Shown piece after piece: positions 19,347 to 31,288 of a stretch of 64,000 nucleotides of DNA (positions within the stretch are counted from its first letter, which is position 1; each line of letters starts with the position of its first letter). Location of the stretch: positions 91,238 to 155,237 of the forward strand of contig NZ_BBCE01000004.1 in NCBI RefSeq assembly GCF_001311885.1. Direction: 5' to 3'. Below the pieces are notes generated by a model that searched no databases, was not told the origin of the DNA, and saw nothing but the letters and a program-made list of their open reading frames with translations. The position numbers and the translations under genes are program-made. The DNA comes from Syntrophomonas palmitatica JCM 14374 (GTDB lineage Bacteria > Bacillota > Syntrophomonadia > Syntrophomonadales > Syntrophomonadaceae).

Positions 19347-20030
19347 ATGACTTTTGGCATGTGGGATGGTACACTATTTTATCTCGGTCCGATTCCGGTA
19401 GACCATCTAGTAGTTACGGAGTGGGTGTTGATTGCCCTGATCGGCATTATTTCTTTTAGTGCCACTCGTAATATGCAGGTGGTTCCACAGGGACTGCAAA
19501 ACGCCTTTGAGGCCATAATTATCTGGACCTATGACTTTTTTACGCAGTTGATGGAAGAAGAACACGTTGCCAAGAAGTGGGCTCCCTTGCTCACCTCATA
19601 TTTCCTGTTTATCCTATTCAGCAATTACAGCGGTTTAATCCCTGGTGCCGCGTCCATACAAGGTTTCCAACCACCCACCAGCAACTGGAACGTGACCATG
19701 ACTCTGGCTTTGATCACGTTCTTTTCTGTTCATGTAGCTGGTTTCAGTGAACATGGAGGCCATTATCTCGGGCACTTTATTAGTCCAAGCCCATTAATGT
19801 TACCACTTAATTTGGTAGAAGAGGTGGCGCACCCGCTGTCCCTTACTTTCCGTCTATTTGGTAATATCTTTGGGGAGGAGACGGTTCTGGGCTTTTTGCT
19901 GTTCCTGGCGCCATTCTTGGTCCCAAGTGCCATTATGGGATTGAGTATACTTCTTGGTGCTATCCAGGCAATAGTGTTTACAATCCTGTCTGCAAGCTAT
20001 ATTGGCGCAGCAGCGGGAGCAGGTCATTAA
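19347..20030 (+). CDS. atpB: ATP synthase Fo subunit a
   Basis: 227 residues; membrane stator subunit forming the ion half-channels. The essential Arg lies in LSLTFRLFGNIFGEE, and PLNLVEEVAHPLSL is conserved. Five or six transmembrane helices. Start ATG 19347 follows a very strong CAGGAGGGGGG. Heads atpB-E-F-H-A-G-D-C. Confidence 0.96.
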   Translation: MTFGMWDGTLFYLGPIPVDHLVVTEWVLIALIGIISFSATRNMQVVPQGLQNAFEAIIIWTYDFFTQLMEEEHVAKKWAPLLTSYFLFILFSNYSGLIPGAASIQGFQPPTSNWNVTMTLALITFFSVHVAGFSEHGGHYLGHFISPSPLMLPLNLVEEVAHPLSLTFRLFGNIFGEETVLGFLLFLAPFLVPSAIMGLSILLGAIQAIVFTILSASYIGAAAGAGH

Positions 20031-20047
20031 TAACCAAAATAATTTAA

Positions 20048-20311
<264 letters not shown>

Positions 20312-20331
20312 TTTACCTTATCCAAGATTTC

Positions 20332-20384
20332 GGGCGATAGAGCGGGTTTTATATACAAACTGAATATGCTCTATCGCCCCTTTT
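20332..20384 (+). terminator. Strong hairpin between atpE and atpF
   Basis: GGGCGATAGAGC (20332-20343) pairs perfectly with GCTCTATCGCCC (20368-20379), a 12-bp stem with a 24-base loop, followed by C and TTTT. It may act as a partial terminator or an mRNA-stabilising hairpin within the operon. Confidence 0.6.
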
Positions 20385-20417
20385 ACTATTTGCACTTAGA
20401 TTGGAGGTAGCAGATCC

Positions 20418-21038
20418 GTGACGAAAAACAAAAGGTTCTATATTGGGGTACTCCTTTTGACAATGGTCATGATCATGGGTTTTGCCACCTTCTGCATGGC
20501 TTCGGAAGGGCACGCTATGCCTTTGCATCAGCCCACAGGCGAGACTCCGCAATTTGGTAACTGGTTTGTAGTCGGTTGGACAGCGGTAAACTTCTTTGTT
20601 TTGCTTGCACTTATGTACAAGTTTGCTTATGGACCGATTAACGCCATGCTGGAACAGCGCAGCAATACCATTGAGAGTTCTCTGAAACATGCGGAAGAAG
20701 TAAAGACCGAAGTTGAACAGATGAGAAAGGAAACCCAAACCAACCTGGCAGAATCCCGCAAAGAAGCCCAGGAAATTGTGGCCCGGGCTACTAAAGCTGC
20801 TGACGATGCCAAGAACGAAATTATCAACAAAGCCAAGGAAGATGCCAGCAATATCAAAGCTAAAGCCGAAGCTGAAATCAAGGCTGCAACCGAACAGGCC
20901 AAGATGGAGCTGAAAGACACCGCAGCCTCTCTGGCTCTTATTGCGGCTGAAAGAGTTCTCGGTCGTGCTATTACCGAGGATGACCACAAGAATATGGTCA
21001 AGCAGTTTGTTAATGAGGCGGGCGATCTATTATGTTAA
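20418..21038 (+). CDS. atpF: ATP synthase Fo subunit b
   Basis: 206 residues, GTG start 20418 after TTGGAGG. Longer than usual: a hydrophobic, signal-like segment (about 8-28) precedes the canonical transmembrane helix (about 50-68, VGWTAVNFFVLLALMYKF). A long charged coiled coil (75-190) then forms the peripheral stalk. The N-terminal extension looks cleavable near MASEG. Its stop overlaps atpH by 7 bases. Confidence 0.93.
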   Translation: MTKNKRFYIGVLLLTMVMIMGFATFCMASEGHAMPLHQPTGETPQFGNWFVVGWTAVNFFVLLALMYKFAYGPINAMLEQRSNTIESSLKHAEEVKTEVEQMRKETQTNLAESRKEAQEIVARATKAADDAKNEIINKAKEDASNIKAKAEAEIKAATEQAKMELKDTAASLALIAAERVLGRAITEDDHKNMVKQFVNEAGDLLC

Positions 21039-21580
21039 ATAGAAGCGTCGCTAGGCGCTATGCGGAAGCTTTCTTCAGCATTGCCCGGGACAATAACAAA
21101 ATAGATGAGTTCCAACAGGAACTGGAAAAGGTTGTTGCCACAATTAAGGAAGTTGATAACCTGGAAGATTACCTGTCGCACTTGCTGGTTCCGGCCAAGG
21201 AGAAAAAAGACGTAATTAACAAGGTATTTGCAGGTCACATCTCACCGCTAACCATGAATTTTATTATGATGGTTATCGATAAGCGCCGGGAGACCTATTT
21301 GGAAGTAATAACTGAAGAATACAAGGAAATGGCCGATGAATCCAGGAATATCACTAAAGCTGAATTAGTGGCCGCCAAGGAAGTGCCGGAGGAAGAAGTG
21401 AAGACTCTGGCCGAAAAACTTTCAGCATCTTCGGGCAAAACGGTTAAATTGCAGGTTAAAGTAGATCCAGCTCTTATTGGCGGGGTAAAGATACGCATGG
21501 GAGACCGGATCATCGACGGAAGTGTAGCCAAGAAGCTGGAAATGCTCAAAACACAGCTCAAACAAGCGAAGATAGGATAG
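21032..21580 (+). CDS. atpH: ATP synthase F1 subunit delta
   Basis: 182 residues. Begins MLNRSVARRYAEAFFSIA, the OSCP/delta signature, and ends with the conserved DPALIGGVKIRMGDRIIDGS. It joins the F1 head to subunit b. Overlaps atpF by 7 bases and lies 14 bases from atpA. Confidence 0.96.
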   Translation: MLNRSVARRYAEAFFSIARDNNKIDEFQQELEKVVATIKEVDNLEDYLSHLLVPAKEKKDVINKVFAGHISPLTMNFIMMVIDKRRETYLEVITEEYKEMADESRNITKAELVAAKEVPEEEVKTLAEKLSASSGKTVKLQVKVDPALIGGVKIRMGDRIIDGSVAKKLEMLKTQLKQAKIG

Positions 21581-21594
21581 GGGTGAAGAGATAA

Positions 21595-23108
<1,514 letters not shown>

Positions 23109-23120
23109 GTGGTGAATTAG

Positions 23121-24001
23121 ATGGCAGGAGCAGGTGTAAGAGAATACAAGCGTAGAATTCGCAGTGTTAAGAGTACACAGCAGATCACCAAAGCCATGAA
23201 AATGGTGGCGGCAGCCAAATTGCGCCGTGCTCAGGAACATGCGGAGGCCTCCAGACCCTATACTGAAACATTGCAAGGAACTCTGGCGCGCCTGGCAGCG
23301 GTATCGTTTGATGTGAGACATCCCCTGCTGGAAAAGCGGGAAGATGTACGCAAGGTTGGTTATATTGTAGTAACCTCCGACCGTGGGCTGTGCGGCGGTT
23401 ATAATACCAATATTATCCGCACTGCCAATATGGCTATAGCTGAAGATGAGCGCAAGATTCCTGAAGGCATAATTGCAGTCGGGCGCAAAGCTCGTGATTT
23501 CTACCGCAAAAAGGGCAATGTCGACGCTGAGTTTGTAAATTTGGGTGACAATGTCAGCTACGCGGACGCCAGAGAAATTGCGCAATATGTAATGAATGCC
23601 TATGAAAACAGGAACTGGACGAGGTTTATTTGGTATATGCCAAGTTTATAAATGTTCTTCGGCAGGTGCCAACAGTGGTAAAAGTGCTGCCTTTGGAGAC
23701 TCCAAAGGAGGAAGAAGCAGAAAAAGATTCCGAACGGGTTATTGACTATATCTATGAACCCAGTGCAGAAGAGATTTTGCTCACCCTGCTTCCTAAATAT
23801 GTCGGCAGCCAGATTTACCATGCTATGCTGGAAGGAAAAGCCAGCGAATTTGGCGCCCGCATGACCGCCATGGGCAATGCGACTGAGAATGCTAAAGAGC
23901 TGATTAACAACCTGACTATGGTTATGAACAAAGTCAGACAGGCAGCTATTACCGATGAGATTCTCGATATCGTGGGCGGCGCCGAAGCGCTGAAGAAATA
24001 G
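23121..24001 (+). CDS. atpG: ATP synthase F1 subunit gamma (frameshifted near 23612)
   Basis: About 293 residues across the break. The N-terminal [20 protein letters not shown] and [12 protein letters not shown] and the C-terminal helix ([16 protein letters not shown]) are conserved. The frame breaks at AACAGGAACTGG: one more G gives [16 protein letters not shown]. Forms the rotating central shaft. Probably a sequencing deletion, like that in atpA. Confidence 0.93.
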
Positions 24002-24048
24002 TCCAGTCTTTTGAATGAGCCGAAGCTCTAAATAAAGGAGGAAAGTAG

Positions 24049-25482
<1,434 letters not shown>

Positions 25483-25485
25483 CCT

Positions 25486-25896
25486 ATGGCAGACAACACC
25501 TTCATGGTAGAGATAGTGACACCGGAAGAGATCCTGTTCAGAGATGAGGTTCAATTTCTGGTTGCTCCCGGTACCGAAGGTGAGCTGGGTATACTGCGTA
25601 ATCATGCCCCTCTGGTTGGAGCGTTAAAAATTGGGGTCCTACGCTACAAAGATCAAAACGGTACCCAGAAGAAGATGGCTGTAAGCGGTGGCTTTATGGA
25701 AGTTGTGGATAATGTAGCCCGGGTTCTGGCCGAGACTGCGGAGCATGGTGAAGATATTGATATTCTTCGTGCCAAGGCAGCCAGGGAAAGAGCCGAAAAA
25801 AGGCTGCAGGCCCGCGATGAAACCATTAATGCTCTCAGAGCCGAAATGGCACTGAAAAGAGCTATCGCACGATTAAAGGCAGCGGGAGTAGAATAA
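25486..25896 (+). CDS. atpC: ATP synthase F1 subunit epsilon
   Basis: 136 residues. The N-terminal beta-sandwich (VEIVTPEEILFRDEVQFLVA, GELGILRNHAPLV) and the C-terminal helical hairpin (about 90-134) that can inhibit hydrolysis are both present. Starts 3 bases after atpD. Confidence 0.95.
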   Translation: MADNTFMVEIVTPEEILFRDEVQFLVAPGTEGELGILRNHAPLVGALKIGVLRYKDQNGTQKKMAVSGGFMEVVDNVARVLAETAEHGEDIDILRAKAARERAEKRLQARDETINALRAEMALKRAIARLKAAGVE

Positions 25897-25914
25897 ACAA
25901 AATTAACAAATTCC

Positions 25915-25947
25915 AGCCGAAGGAGTTATTGACTCCTTCCGGCTTTG
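25915..25947 (+). terminator. Terminator-like hairpin after the atp operon
   Basis: AGCCGAAGGAGT (25915-25926) pairs with ACTCCTTCCGGCT (25932-25944) with one bulge and a 5-base loop. The T tract after it is short (TTT), so it could be a weak or Rho-assisted terminator. Confidence 0.6.
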
Positions 25948-26023
25948 GAATTGGTATAGATAGAGATACATAACCGTATAAATATAATATGGTTGGATTT
26001 GGGGAGTTATTGAGGTTGGCAAA

Positions 26024-26209
26024 ATGAAAAATGAACTGCTAAAGTATTTGATCATCGTTACGTTGGTCTATTACTTGCTGAAAGGTTTGATATATCTTTT
26101 ATTGTGGCAGACGACCAAACGTGTCGAGCAAAGAGCTTTGGAAGCAAAAAGGAAAGAGAAAGAAAAACGCGATATAGCCAACCAGATTTGGGAAGACGAA
26201 GATAAATAA
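26024..26209 (+). CDS. Small single-pass membrane protein
   Basis: 61 residues: hydrophobic segment about 7-28 (YLIIVTLVYYLLKGLIYLLL) followed by a very charged tail (KRVEQRALEAKRKEKEKR). No recognised family. The ribosome site is poor (TTGGCAAAATG). The next gene has the same architecture, suggesting a pair between the atp operon and ywmB. Confidence 0.5.
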   Translation: MKNELLKYLIIVTLVYYLLKGLIYLLLWQTTKRVEQRALEAKRKEKEKRDIANQIWEDEDK

Positions 26210-26243
26210 TTAAATTCAAAAATAGCTGCTTGGAGGGACAATA

Positions 26244-26465
26244 ATGAAAACCTTATTTTTAGTCCTGGTGATAGTGGTATTATCAGCGAGCCTCTTATTT
26301 GCCATGATAATATGGCGTCAAACGATCAGTTTTCAGGAAAAAGCAGCTATGGCCAAGGAAAGACAGGAAGAATATATCAGACTGTTAAAATTGGAGAGAG
26401 AAGAAAAACAAAAACAGGAACAAGAAATGGAAAACCAAGACGCATCGGAAACAAAAGAAATATAA
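26244..26465 (+). CDS. Small single-pass membrane protein with charged coiled-coil tail
   Basis: 73 residues, ATG 26244 after TTGGAGGGA. Transmembrane segment at about 3-24 (LFLVLVIVVLSASLLFAMII), then a Glu/Lys/Gln-rich helical tail (EKAAMAKERQEEYIRLLKLE). No family recognised. It is followed by a strong terminator, so the two small genes probably form one unit. Confidence 0.58.
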   Translation: MKTLFLVLVIVVLSASLLFAMIIWRQTISFQEKAAMAKERQEEYIRLLKLEREEKQKQEQEMENQDASETKEI

Positions 26466-26486
26466 GATTTTAATATTGACAACCAC

Positions 26487-26514
26487 ACCCGGGTGAACCC
26501 CGGGTTTTTATTTT
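26487..26514 (+). terminator. Intrinsic terminator before ywmB
   Basis: ACCCGGG (26487-26493), loop TGAAC, CCCGGGT (26499-26505), then TTTTATTTT. Confidence 0.8.
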
Positions 26515-26580
26515 CTGCCTTCGGAATATTTGCCTATTAAGGCGGCAAGAATTTTAACATGTAAAAACGGGGGAGAGAAA

Positions 26581-27306
26581 ATGAAAAAGGTCATTTATTA
26601 TATTCTGTTTTTTATTTTTATTTGTTTAATTGGCAATGTTTATATACAAAGACAACTTGAACTTCAGTCACCATATTCCCTATCATTTGCATCCATCGGT
26701 GCAATTTCTCTCGAATCACGTCTGGATTGCTGGGCTAAACTAAATACAGAATCAACGGTGACAGAACTCAGGCAGGAAATGAAAAAAATACTGTCCTGTC
26801 TCCAATTGCCCATAAATACTGGATCAATACAAACCAAAAAAGAAGGAATCATTAATACGGTTCAGTACAATATTGCACATAAAAAAGCCCATTATTATAT
26901 TTGCTTAAAGTCGGATCCAGTTTTAAAAGAAACCCACTATGTTATCACTGTTAAATCAACGGCCCGCGAATTTCAAGCAAGAAACATCGAAGAAAAATTG
27001 AATGGTCACCCTGGATTAAAATGGCAATATTATTTTTTGCGCAGCGGACGGTTAAAAGAAAAAATTGGCACTGATTCTTACTTAACCGTATTATCAGCTA
27101 TACTTAAAAAATTTAAAGCGAGTGATGTTAAACAATACAGCCAGGGCCAAATGATGGTAGTAACCGCTTACAGCCCTGTAATAGGCACCGATGCTCTGGA
27201 TATAGGGGGCAGCAAATGCAACCTTCAAGCTGCCGTACGTACAGATGAAATAGAACATAAAACCTATATATATATTGGCTCTCCTTTAATAATTGCAGAT
27301 TATTAG
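26581..27306 (+). CDS. YwmB-like exported protein of unknown function
   Basis: 241 residues from ATG 26581, with GGGGGAGAG just upstream; an earlier in-frame ATG at 26530 has none. A hydrophobic N-terminal segment (about 4-22) suggests a secreted or membrane-anchored protein. The body weakly fits the YwmB family, and the order ywmB-murA-spoIID matches Bacillus and many clostridia, which is the main support. The function is unknown. Confidence 0.7.
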   Translation: MKKVIYYILFFIFICLIGNVYIQRQLELQSPYSLSFASIGAISLESRLDCWAKLNTESTVTELRQEMKKILSCLQLPINTGSIQTKKEGIINTVQYNIAHKKAHYYICLKSDPVLKETHYVITVKSTAREFQARNIEEKLNGHPGLKWQYYFLRSGRLKEKIGTDSYLTVLSAILKKFKASDVKQYSQGQMMVVTAYSPVIGTDALDIGGSKCNLQAAVRTDEIEHKTYIYIGSPLIIADY

Positions 27307-27341
27307 TCTGTTGTTTACGTTTTTGGAGGTGATTAAAATAA

Positions 27342-28586
27342 TTGGAACTGCATATAAAGGGTAAAGCTAAATTAAAGGGAGAGGTTGAAATAAGCACCTC
27401 CAAAAATTCAATACTGCCTATTTTGGTGGCGTCTCTTTTAAGTGATGAAGAAACCATAATTAATAAAGTACCGATCATAAAGGATGTAATAATAATAAAT
27501 GAAGTACTGAAGCAATTAGGTTTAAAAGTTGAATTTATAAATAAACAGGTAATAATCTCAGGCAGTCCGCAAAATAATAATCCTTCATATGAATTGGTTC
27601 GTCAGATGAGGGCGTCATTCTTGGTTATGGGCCCGCTTTTAGCCCGCCGGGGCAAGGTAAGAATATCGCTTCCCGGTGGCTGCGCCATAGGAACCCGTCC
27701 TATAGATTTGCATTTAAAAGGGCTGCAGGCACTGGGTGCGAAGATATTTTTATCCAGCGGCGATGTTGTAGCCAGTGCCAGAAAATTAACCGGCAATCAT
27801 GTGTATTTGGATTTCCCCAGTGTAGGCGCCACAGAAAATATAATGATGGCAGCAGCTGTGGCTGAAGGCACAAGTTATATCGAAAATGCGGCGTTAGAGC
27901 CGGAAATAACAGATTTAGCAAATTTTATTAATAGTATGGGCGGTAAAATTGCGGGAGCCGGAACTAACGTAATACGTATACGTGGAGTTAAAAAACTGTT
28001 AGGGACAAGTTATACTCCCATTCCTGACAGAATCGAGGCTGGTACGTATATGGTAGCAGCAGCAGCTACTGGAGGGGAGATTACCATTAATAATGTTATT
28101 CCTGAGCAGGTTAAAGCAATTACGGCTAAACTTCAGGAAAGCGGAACCCAAATCCATGAAAATGATAATAATATTAAAATTATTGGTCAGGATACTATAA
28201 AACCTTTATATGTAAAGACACTGCCTTATCCAGGTTTCCCAACAGATATGCAGGCGCAATTCATGTCCTATTTGTCTTGTGCGGAAGGCAGCAGTGTTAT
28301 AACCGAATCTGTTTTCGAAAATCGTTTTATGCATGTTCAGGAATTATTGCGGATGGGAGCTAAAATTAAAGCCGAAGGCAGAACGGCTGTAATCAAAGGC
28401 TGCAGTGAATTAACCGGGGCCAGGGTTAAAGCTACCGATTTAAGGGCTGGAGCGGCATTATTAATAGCCGGGATGATGGCTAGAGGAACTACGGTTATAA
28501 CTGAGAGTGAGCATATTGACAGAGGTTATGAAAACATTGTACAAAAACTAACCGGATTGGGAGCCAAAATACAAAAATATAACTAA
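27342..28586 (+). CDS. murA: UDP-N-acetylglucosamine 1-carboxyvinyltransferase
   Basis: First committed step of peptidoglycan synthesis: transfers enolpyruvate from PEP to UDP-GlcNAc. 414 residues, TTG 27342 after TTTTGGAGGTGA. The PEP-binding cysteine, the fosfomycin target, is C114 in PGGCAIGTRP. KNSILPILVASLL and TDLRAGAALLIAG are conserved. Located between ywmB and spoIID. Confidence 0.95.
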   Translation: MELHIKGKAKLKGEVEISTSKNSILPILVASLLSDEETIINKVPIIKDVIIINEVLKQLGLKVEFINKQVIISGSPQNNNPSYELVRQMRASFLVMGPLLARRGKVRISLPGGCAIGTRPIDLHLKGLQALGAKIFLSSGDVVASARKLTGNHVYLDFPSVGATENIMMAAAVAEGTSYIENAALEPEITDLANFINSMGGKIAGAGTNVIRIRGVKKLLGTSYTPIPDRIEAGTYMVAAAATGGEITINNVIPEQVKAITAKLQESGTQIHENDNNIKIIGQDTIKPLYVKTLPYPGFPTDMQAQFMSYLSCAEGSSVITESVFENRFMHVQELLRMGAKIKAEGRTAVIKGCSELTGARVKATDLRAGAALLIAGMMARGTTVITESEHIDRGYENIVQKLTGLGAKIQKYN

Positions 28587-28598
28587 TGGCTAAACAGG

Positions 28599-28626
28599 GA
28601 TCGGAGTCATATAACTCCGATCTTTT
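28599..28626 (+). terminator. Intrinsic terminator between murA and spoIID
   Basis: GATCGGAGT (28599-28607) pairs with ACTCCGATC (28614-28622), then TTTTAATA. It separates vegetative murA from sporulation gene spoIID. Confidence 0.8.
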
Positions 28627-28640
28627 AATATTCATTTAAT

Positions 28641-29558
28641 ATGAACAAAATTAAATTTATCTCAGCGATTTTGATTTTACTCATCGTTGCAGCCGTAATT
28701 ATTAAAACCAGTAAAGAACCAGTTAATGAAGAAATTTATTTAGAGCCGTCAGTAAGTGTATATCTTAGTCAAAAAGACACCAAAGATAATCTAAAAATTG
28801 AACAATATATAACTGGGACCGTAGCTGCGGAAATGCCAGCGTCTTTTGCAACAGAGGCATTAAAGGCTCAGGCCGTATGTGCACGTACATACGCCTTCAA
28901 AAAACTCCTTGATCACACCAAATATCCCTTGGGAGCAGATTTTTCAGATGATATCTCCTGCTGCCAGGCATTCATAACTCAAGATGAGTTTGAAGAACGG
29001 CACCCGCTGTCTCCCGCTTTATATAAGAAGATTGAAAAAGCCGTAAATGATACGCGCGGTCAGATAATGTTATATAATGGGCAGCCTTTGGATGCCCTCT
29101 ATTCATCATGCTGCGGCGGGCAAACGGACAGTTCTTTATATGCCTGGGGAAAAGACGTGCCTTATTTGCGAACGGTGAAGTGTCCCTACTGTAAATCGGC
29201 CAAACCCTATAAAAGCATGCAGTACATACCAAGTGAGCAAATCTGCCGGCAGTTAAATGTGGCAAAACCGCTCAGCATTAAAATTATCAAACGGAGTATA
29301 AGCGGCAGAACCACAGCGTTGGAGGTAAATGGAAAAGTGATGAGCGCAGCCGCTTTTCGCAGTGCTTTTAATCTTCCTTCCACCTGGTGGGAGTTTAAGA
29401 TTACTCCGCAAAAAGTTATCGTATACAGCCGCGGGTATGGACATGGTCTGGGATTATGTCAGTATGGAGCCAATGGCATGGCTCAATCAGGCTATAATTA
29501 CCAGCAGATTTTAAAGCACTATTACGGGGATTTCAGTTTATATAAACTGCCATATTGA
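28641..29558 (+). CDS. spoIID: Stage II sporulation protein D (engulfment lytic transglycosylase)
   Basis: 305 residues. An N-terminal membrane anchor (about 5-21) is followed by the SpoIID domain: VAAEMPASFATEALKAQAV with the catalytic Glu, ARTYAFK, and SSCCGGQT, ending GYGHGLGLCQYGANGMAQ. With SpoIIM/SpoIIP it remodels septal peptidoglycan during engulfment (known). The ribosome site is weak, and no clear sigma-E promoter was found in the short gap after the terminator. Confidence 0.93.
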   Translation: MNKIKFISAILILLIVAAVIIKTSKEPVNEEIYLEPSVSVYLSQKDTKDNLKIEQYITGTVAAEMPASFATEALKAQAVCARTYAFKKLLDHTKYPLGADFSDDISCCQAFITQDEFEERHPLSPALYKKIEKAVNDTRGQIMLYNGQPLDALYSSCCGGQTDSSLYAWGKDVPYLRTVKCPYCKSAKPYKSMQYIPSEQICRQLNVAKPLSIKIIKRSISGRTTALEVNGKVMSAAAFRSAFNLPSTWWEFKITPQKVIVYSRGYGHGLGLCQYGANGMAQSGYNYQQILKHYYGDFSLYKLPY

Positions 29559-29662
29559 CACACCAGGTTCTTCTGCCTCCTCTCCCTGAATATATTTTTA
29601 GGGATAAGAAAGACAGGCAAAGTTATGTTCAGATTTTGCGCTGCCGGTAGGGGAGGTCGGAA

Positions 29663-29941
29663 ATGCAAAACTATATAAGGAAAAGGGCGGTTAAGGTGGC
29701 CCAACATATACTTAATACTTCAGATACGGTGCGTCAAACCGCACAAGTATTCGGGATCAGCAAAAGCACGGTTCATAAAGATGTCTCGGAAAGATTGCCT
29801 CGCATAAGTGAACCATTAGCTAATCAGGTCCAATTAATTCTCGAAAAAAACAAAGCGGAAAGACATATTCGCGGAGGAGAAGCTACCAGGAGAAAATACA
29901 CCTGCCAGCAGATGGAATCAGCATCCCGCCAGGAAATATAA
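29663..29941 (+). CDS. spoIIID: Sporulation transcriptional regulator SpoIIID
   Basis: 92 residues, ATG 29663 after GGGGAGG. Small helix-turn-helix regulator of the mother cell; the HTH reads VRQTAQVFGISKSTVHKDV, with ERLPRI following. Length and motif match SpoIIID closely. It directly precedes mbl, as in Bacillus. Confidence 0.93.
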   Translation: MQNYIRKRAVKVAQHILNTSDTVRQTAQVFGISKSTVHKDVSERLPRISEPLANQVQLILEKNKAERHIRGGEATRRKYTCQQMESASRQEI

Positions 29942-30083
29942 AAGGAAATTGCGGCAGGGCATACCCAGTCATGAAAATAAGTTTCCAGGTTTACCGGTAA
30001 CAAATAGCAATAGCCATAAACAATGATAACAGGTAAAATAAGGTCTAAAGATGAAAATATTTCAGGGAGGCCTGGCTGGAATA

Positions 30084-31112
30084 ATGTGGTTTGAGGAAGA
30101 TATCGGTATAGACCTGGGTACTGCCAGTGTACTGGTCTTTAGAAAAGGTAAGGGTATAGTACTGCATGAACCTTCTGTGGTAGCAATAGATAAAAATACC
30201 GACAAGGTAATTGCCGTAGGTGAAGAAGCACGTCAAATGCTGGGACGAACCCCGGGGCATATTGTGGCTATCCGGCCTTTAAAAGAAGGAGTTATAGCCG
30301 ATTACGACACCACCGAACGAATGTTAACCTACTTCATCCGTAAGGTTATGGGACGCAGGTTGTTTTTCAAACCCAGGGTAATAGTATGCATCCCAACCGG
30401 AGCAACCGATGTGGAGGAAAGAGCTGTCAGACAGGCAACCTTATCCTCAGGAGCCCGTCAGGCATTTATAATTGAGGAACCGATCGCCGCCGCCCTGGGA
30501 GCGGGTATCAATATTTCTGAAGCTACCGGCAACATGGTAGTGGATATTGGCGGGGGCACATCAGATATTGCCGTTTTGTCTCTGGGTGGATCGGTTTGCA
30601 ACCTTTCGCTGCGCATCGGGGGGGACAAGTTCGATGAAGCGATAATTCGTTATGTTCGCCGGGAACACAATTTAATGATCGGAGAACGCTCCGCGGAAGA
30701 AATAAAAATGCGCATCGGAACCGCTTACGTAAGCGAACATAATATAAACTATTCTATACAGGTAAGGGGGCGCGATCTTCTTACCGGTCTGCCCAAAACA
30801 GTTGTCATGACTGCCGAGGAAAGCTGGGAGGCTTTACAAGAACCAGTTTATATGGTTATAGACGGGGTTAAAAAGGTGTTGGAGGTTACTCCCCCCGAGC
30901 TGGCTGCGGATATTGTTAATAATGGTATTGTCATGACCGGCGGCGGCTCGTTGCTGGACGGGCTGGACACCCTCTTATCAAAGGAAACCAACCTGCCCGT
31001 GCATGTGGCTGATGATGCCATATGCTGTGTAGCCAGGGGAACCGGCAAAGCCCTCACCCAGATGAATGTGCTGAGCCGCGCAGGCGCCAAAGGCCCCAAA
31101 CGCGTGCTGTAG
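30084..31112 (+). CDS. mbl: Rod-shape actin-like protein MreB/Mbl
   Basis: 342 residues from ATG 30084 (MWFEEDIGIDLGTASVLVF), preferred over ATG 30051 by family N-terminus although its GGGAGG is 13 bases away. ATPase motifs: phosphate-1 DIGIDLGTA, phosphate-2 VVDIGGGTSDIAV, adenosine GIVMTGGGSLL. Directs sidewall peptidoglycan synthesis. Position between spoIIID and flagellar basal-body genes matches Bacillus mbl rather than the mreBCD locus. Confidence 0.92.
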   Translation: MWFEEDIGIDLGTASVLVFRKGKGIVLHEPSVVAIDKNTDKVIAVGEEARQMLGRTPGHIVAIRPLKEGVIADYDTTERMLTYFIRKVMGRRLFFKPRVIVCIPTGATDVEERAVRQATLSSGARQAFIIEEPIAAALGAGINISEATGNMVVDIGGGTSDIAVLSLGGSVCNLSLRIGGDKFDEAIIRYVRREHNLMIGERSAEEIKMRIGTAYVSEHNINYSIQVRGRDLLTGLPKTVVMTAEESWEALQEPVYMVIDGVKKVLEVTPPELAADIVNNGIVMTGGGSLLDGLDTLLSKETNLPVHVADDAICCVARGTGKALTQMNVLSRAGAKGPKRVL

Positions 31113-31196
31113 TAAATAGACGCTGAAAACGCTGAGTTTTTACATAATGGGATAGAATAATCTATTTTTTGGCCGGGGTATCAGGTGGTTTAATGT

Positions 31197-31224
31197 TAAA
31201 GATTTAATCTTAGGTTTTCGATAA
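31197..31224 (+). promoter_or_regulatory. Candidate sigma-D (flagellar) promoter
   Basis: TAAA (31197-31200), 16 bases, TTCGATAA (31217-31224) approximates the sigma-D/FliA consensus TAAA-N15-GCCGATAA. It lies 65 bases before a flagellar basal-body gene. Confidence 0.45.
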
Positions 31225-31288
31225 ATACTTATAACCCATGATTTTAAACTGAACTTTTATATACTCCGTCTTTATAGGAGGGTTTTTT

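Noticed and set aside
19211..19459. Open frame of 82 codons between the AtpZ-like gene and atpB
   Set aside because: It overlaps the atpB N-terminus in another frame, has no ribosome site and no AtpI-like membrane pattern.
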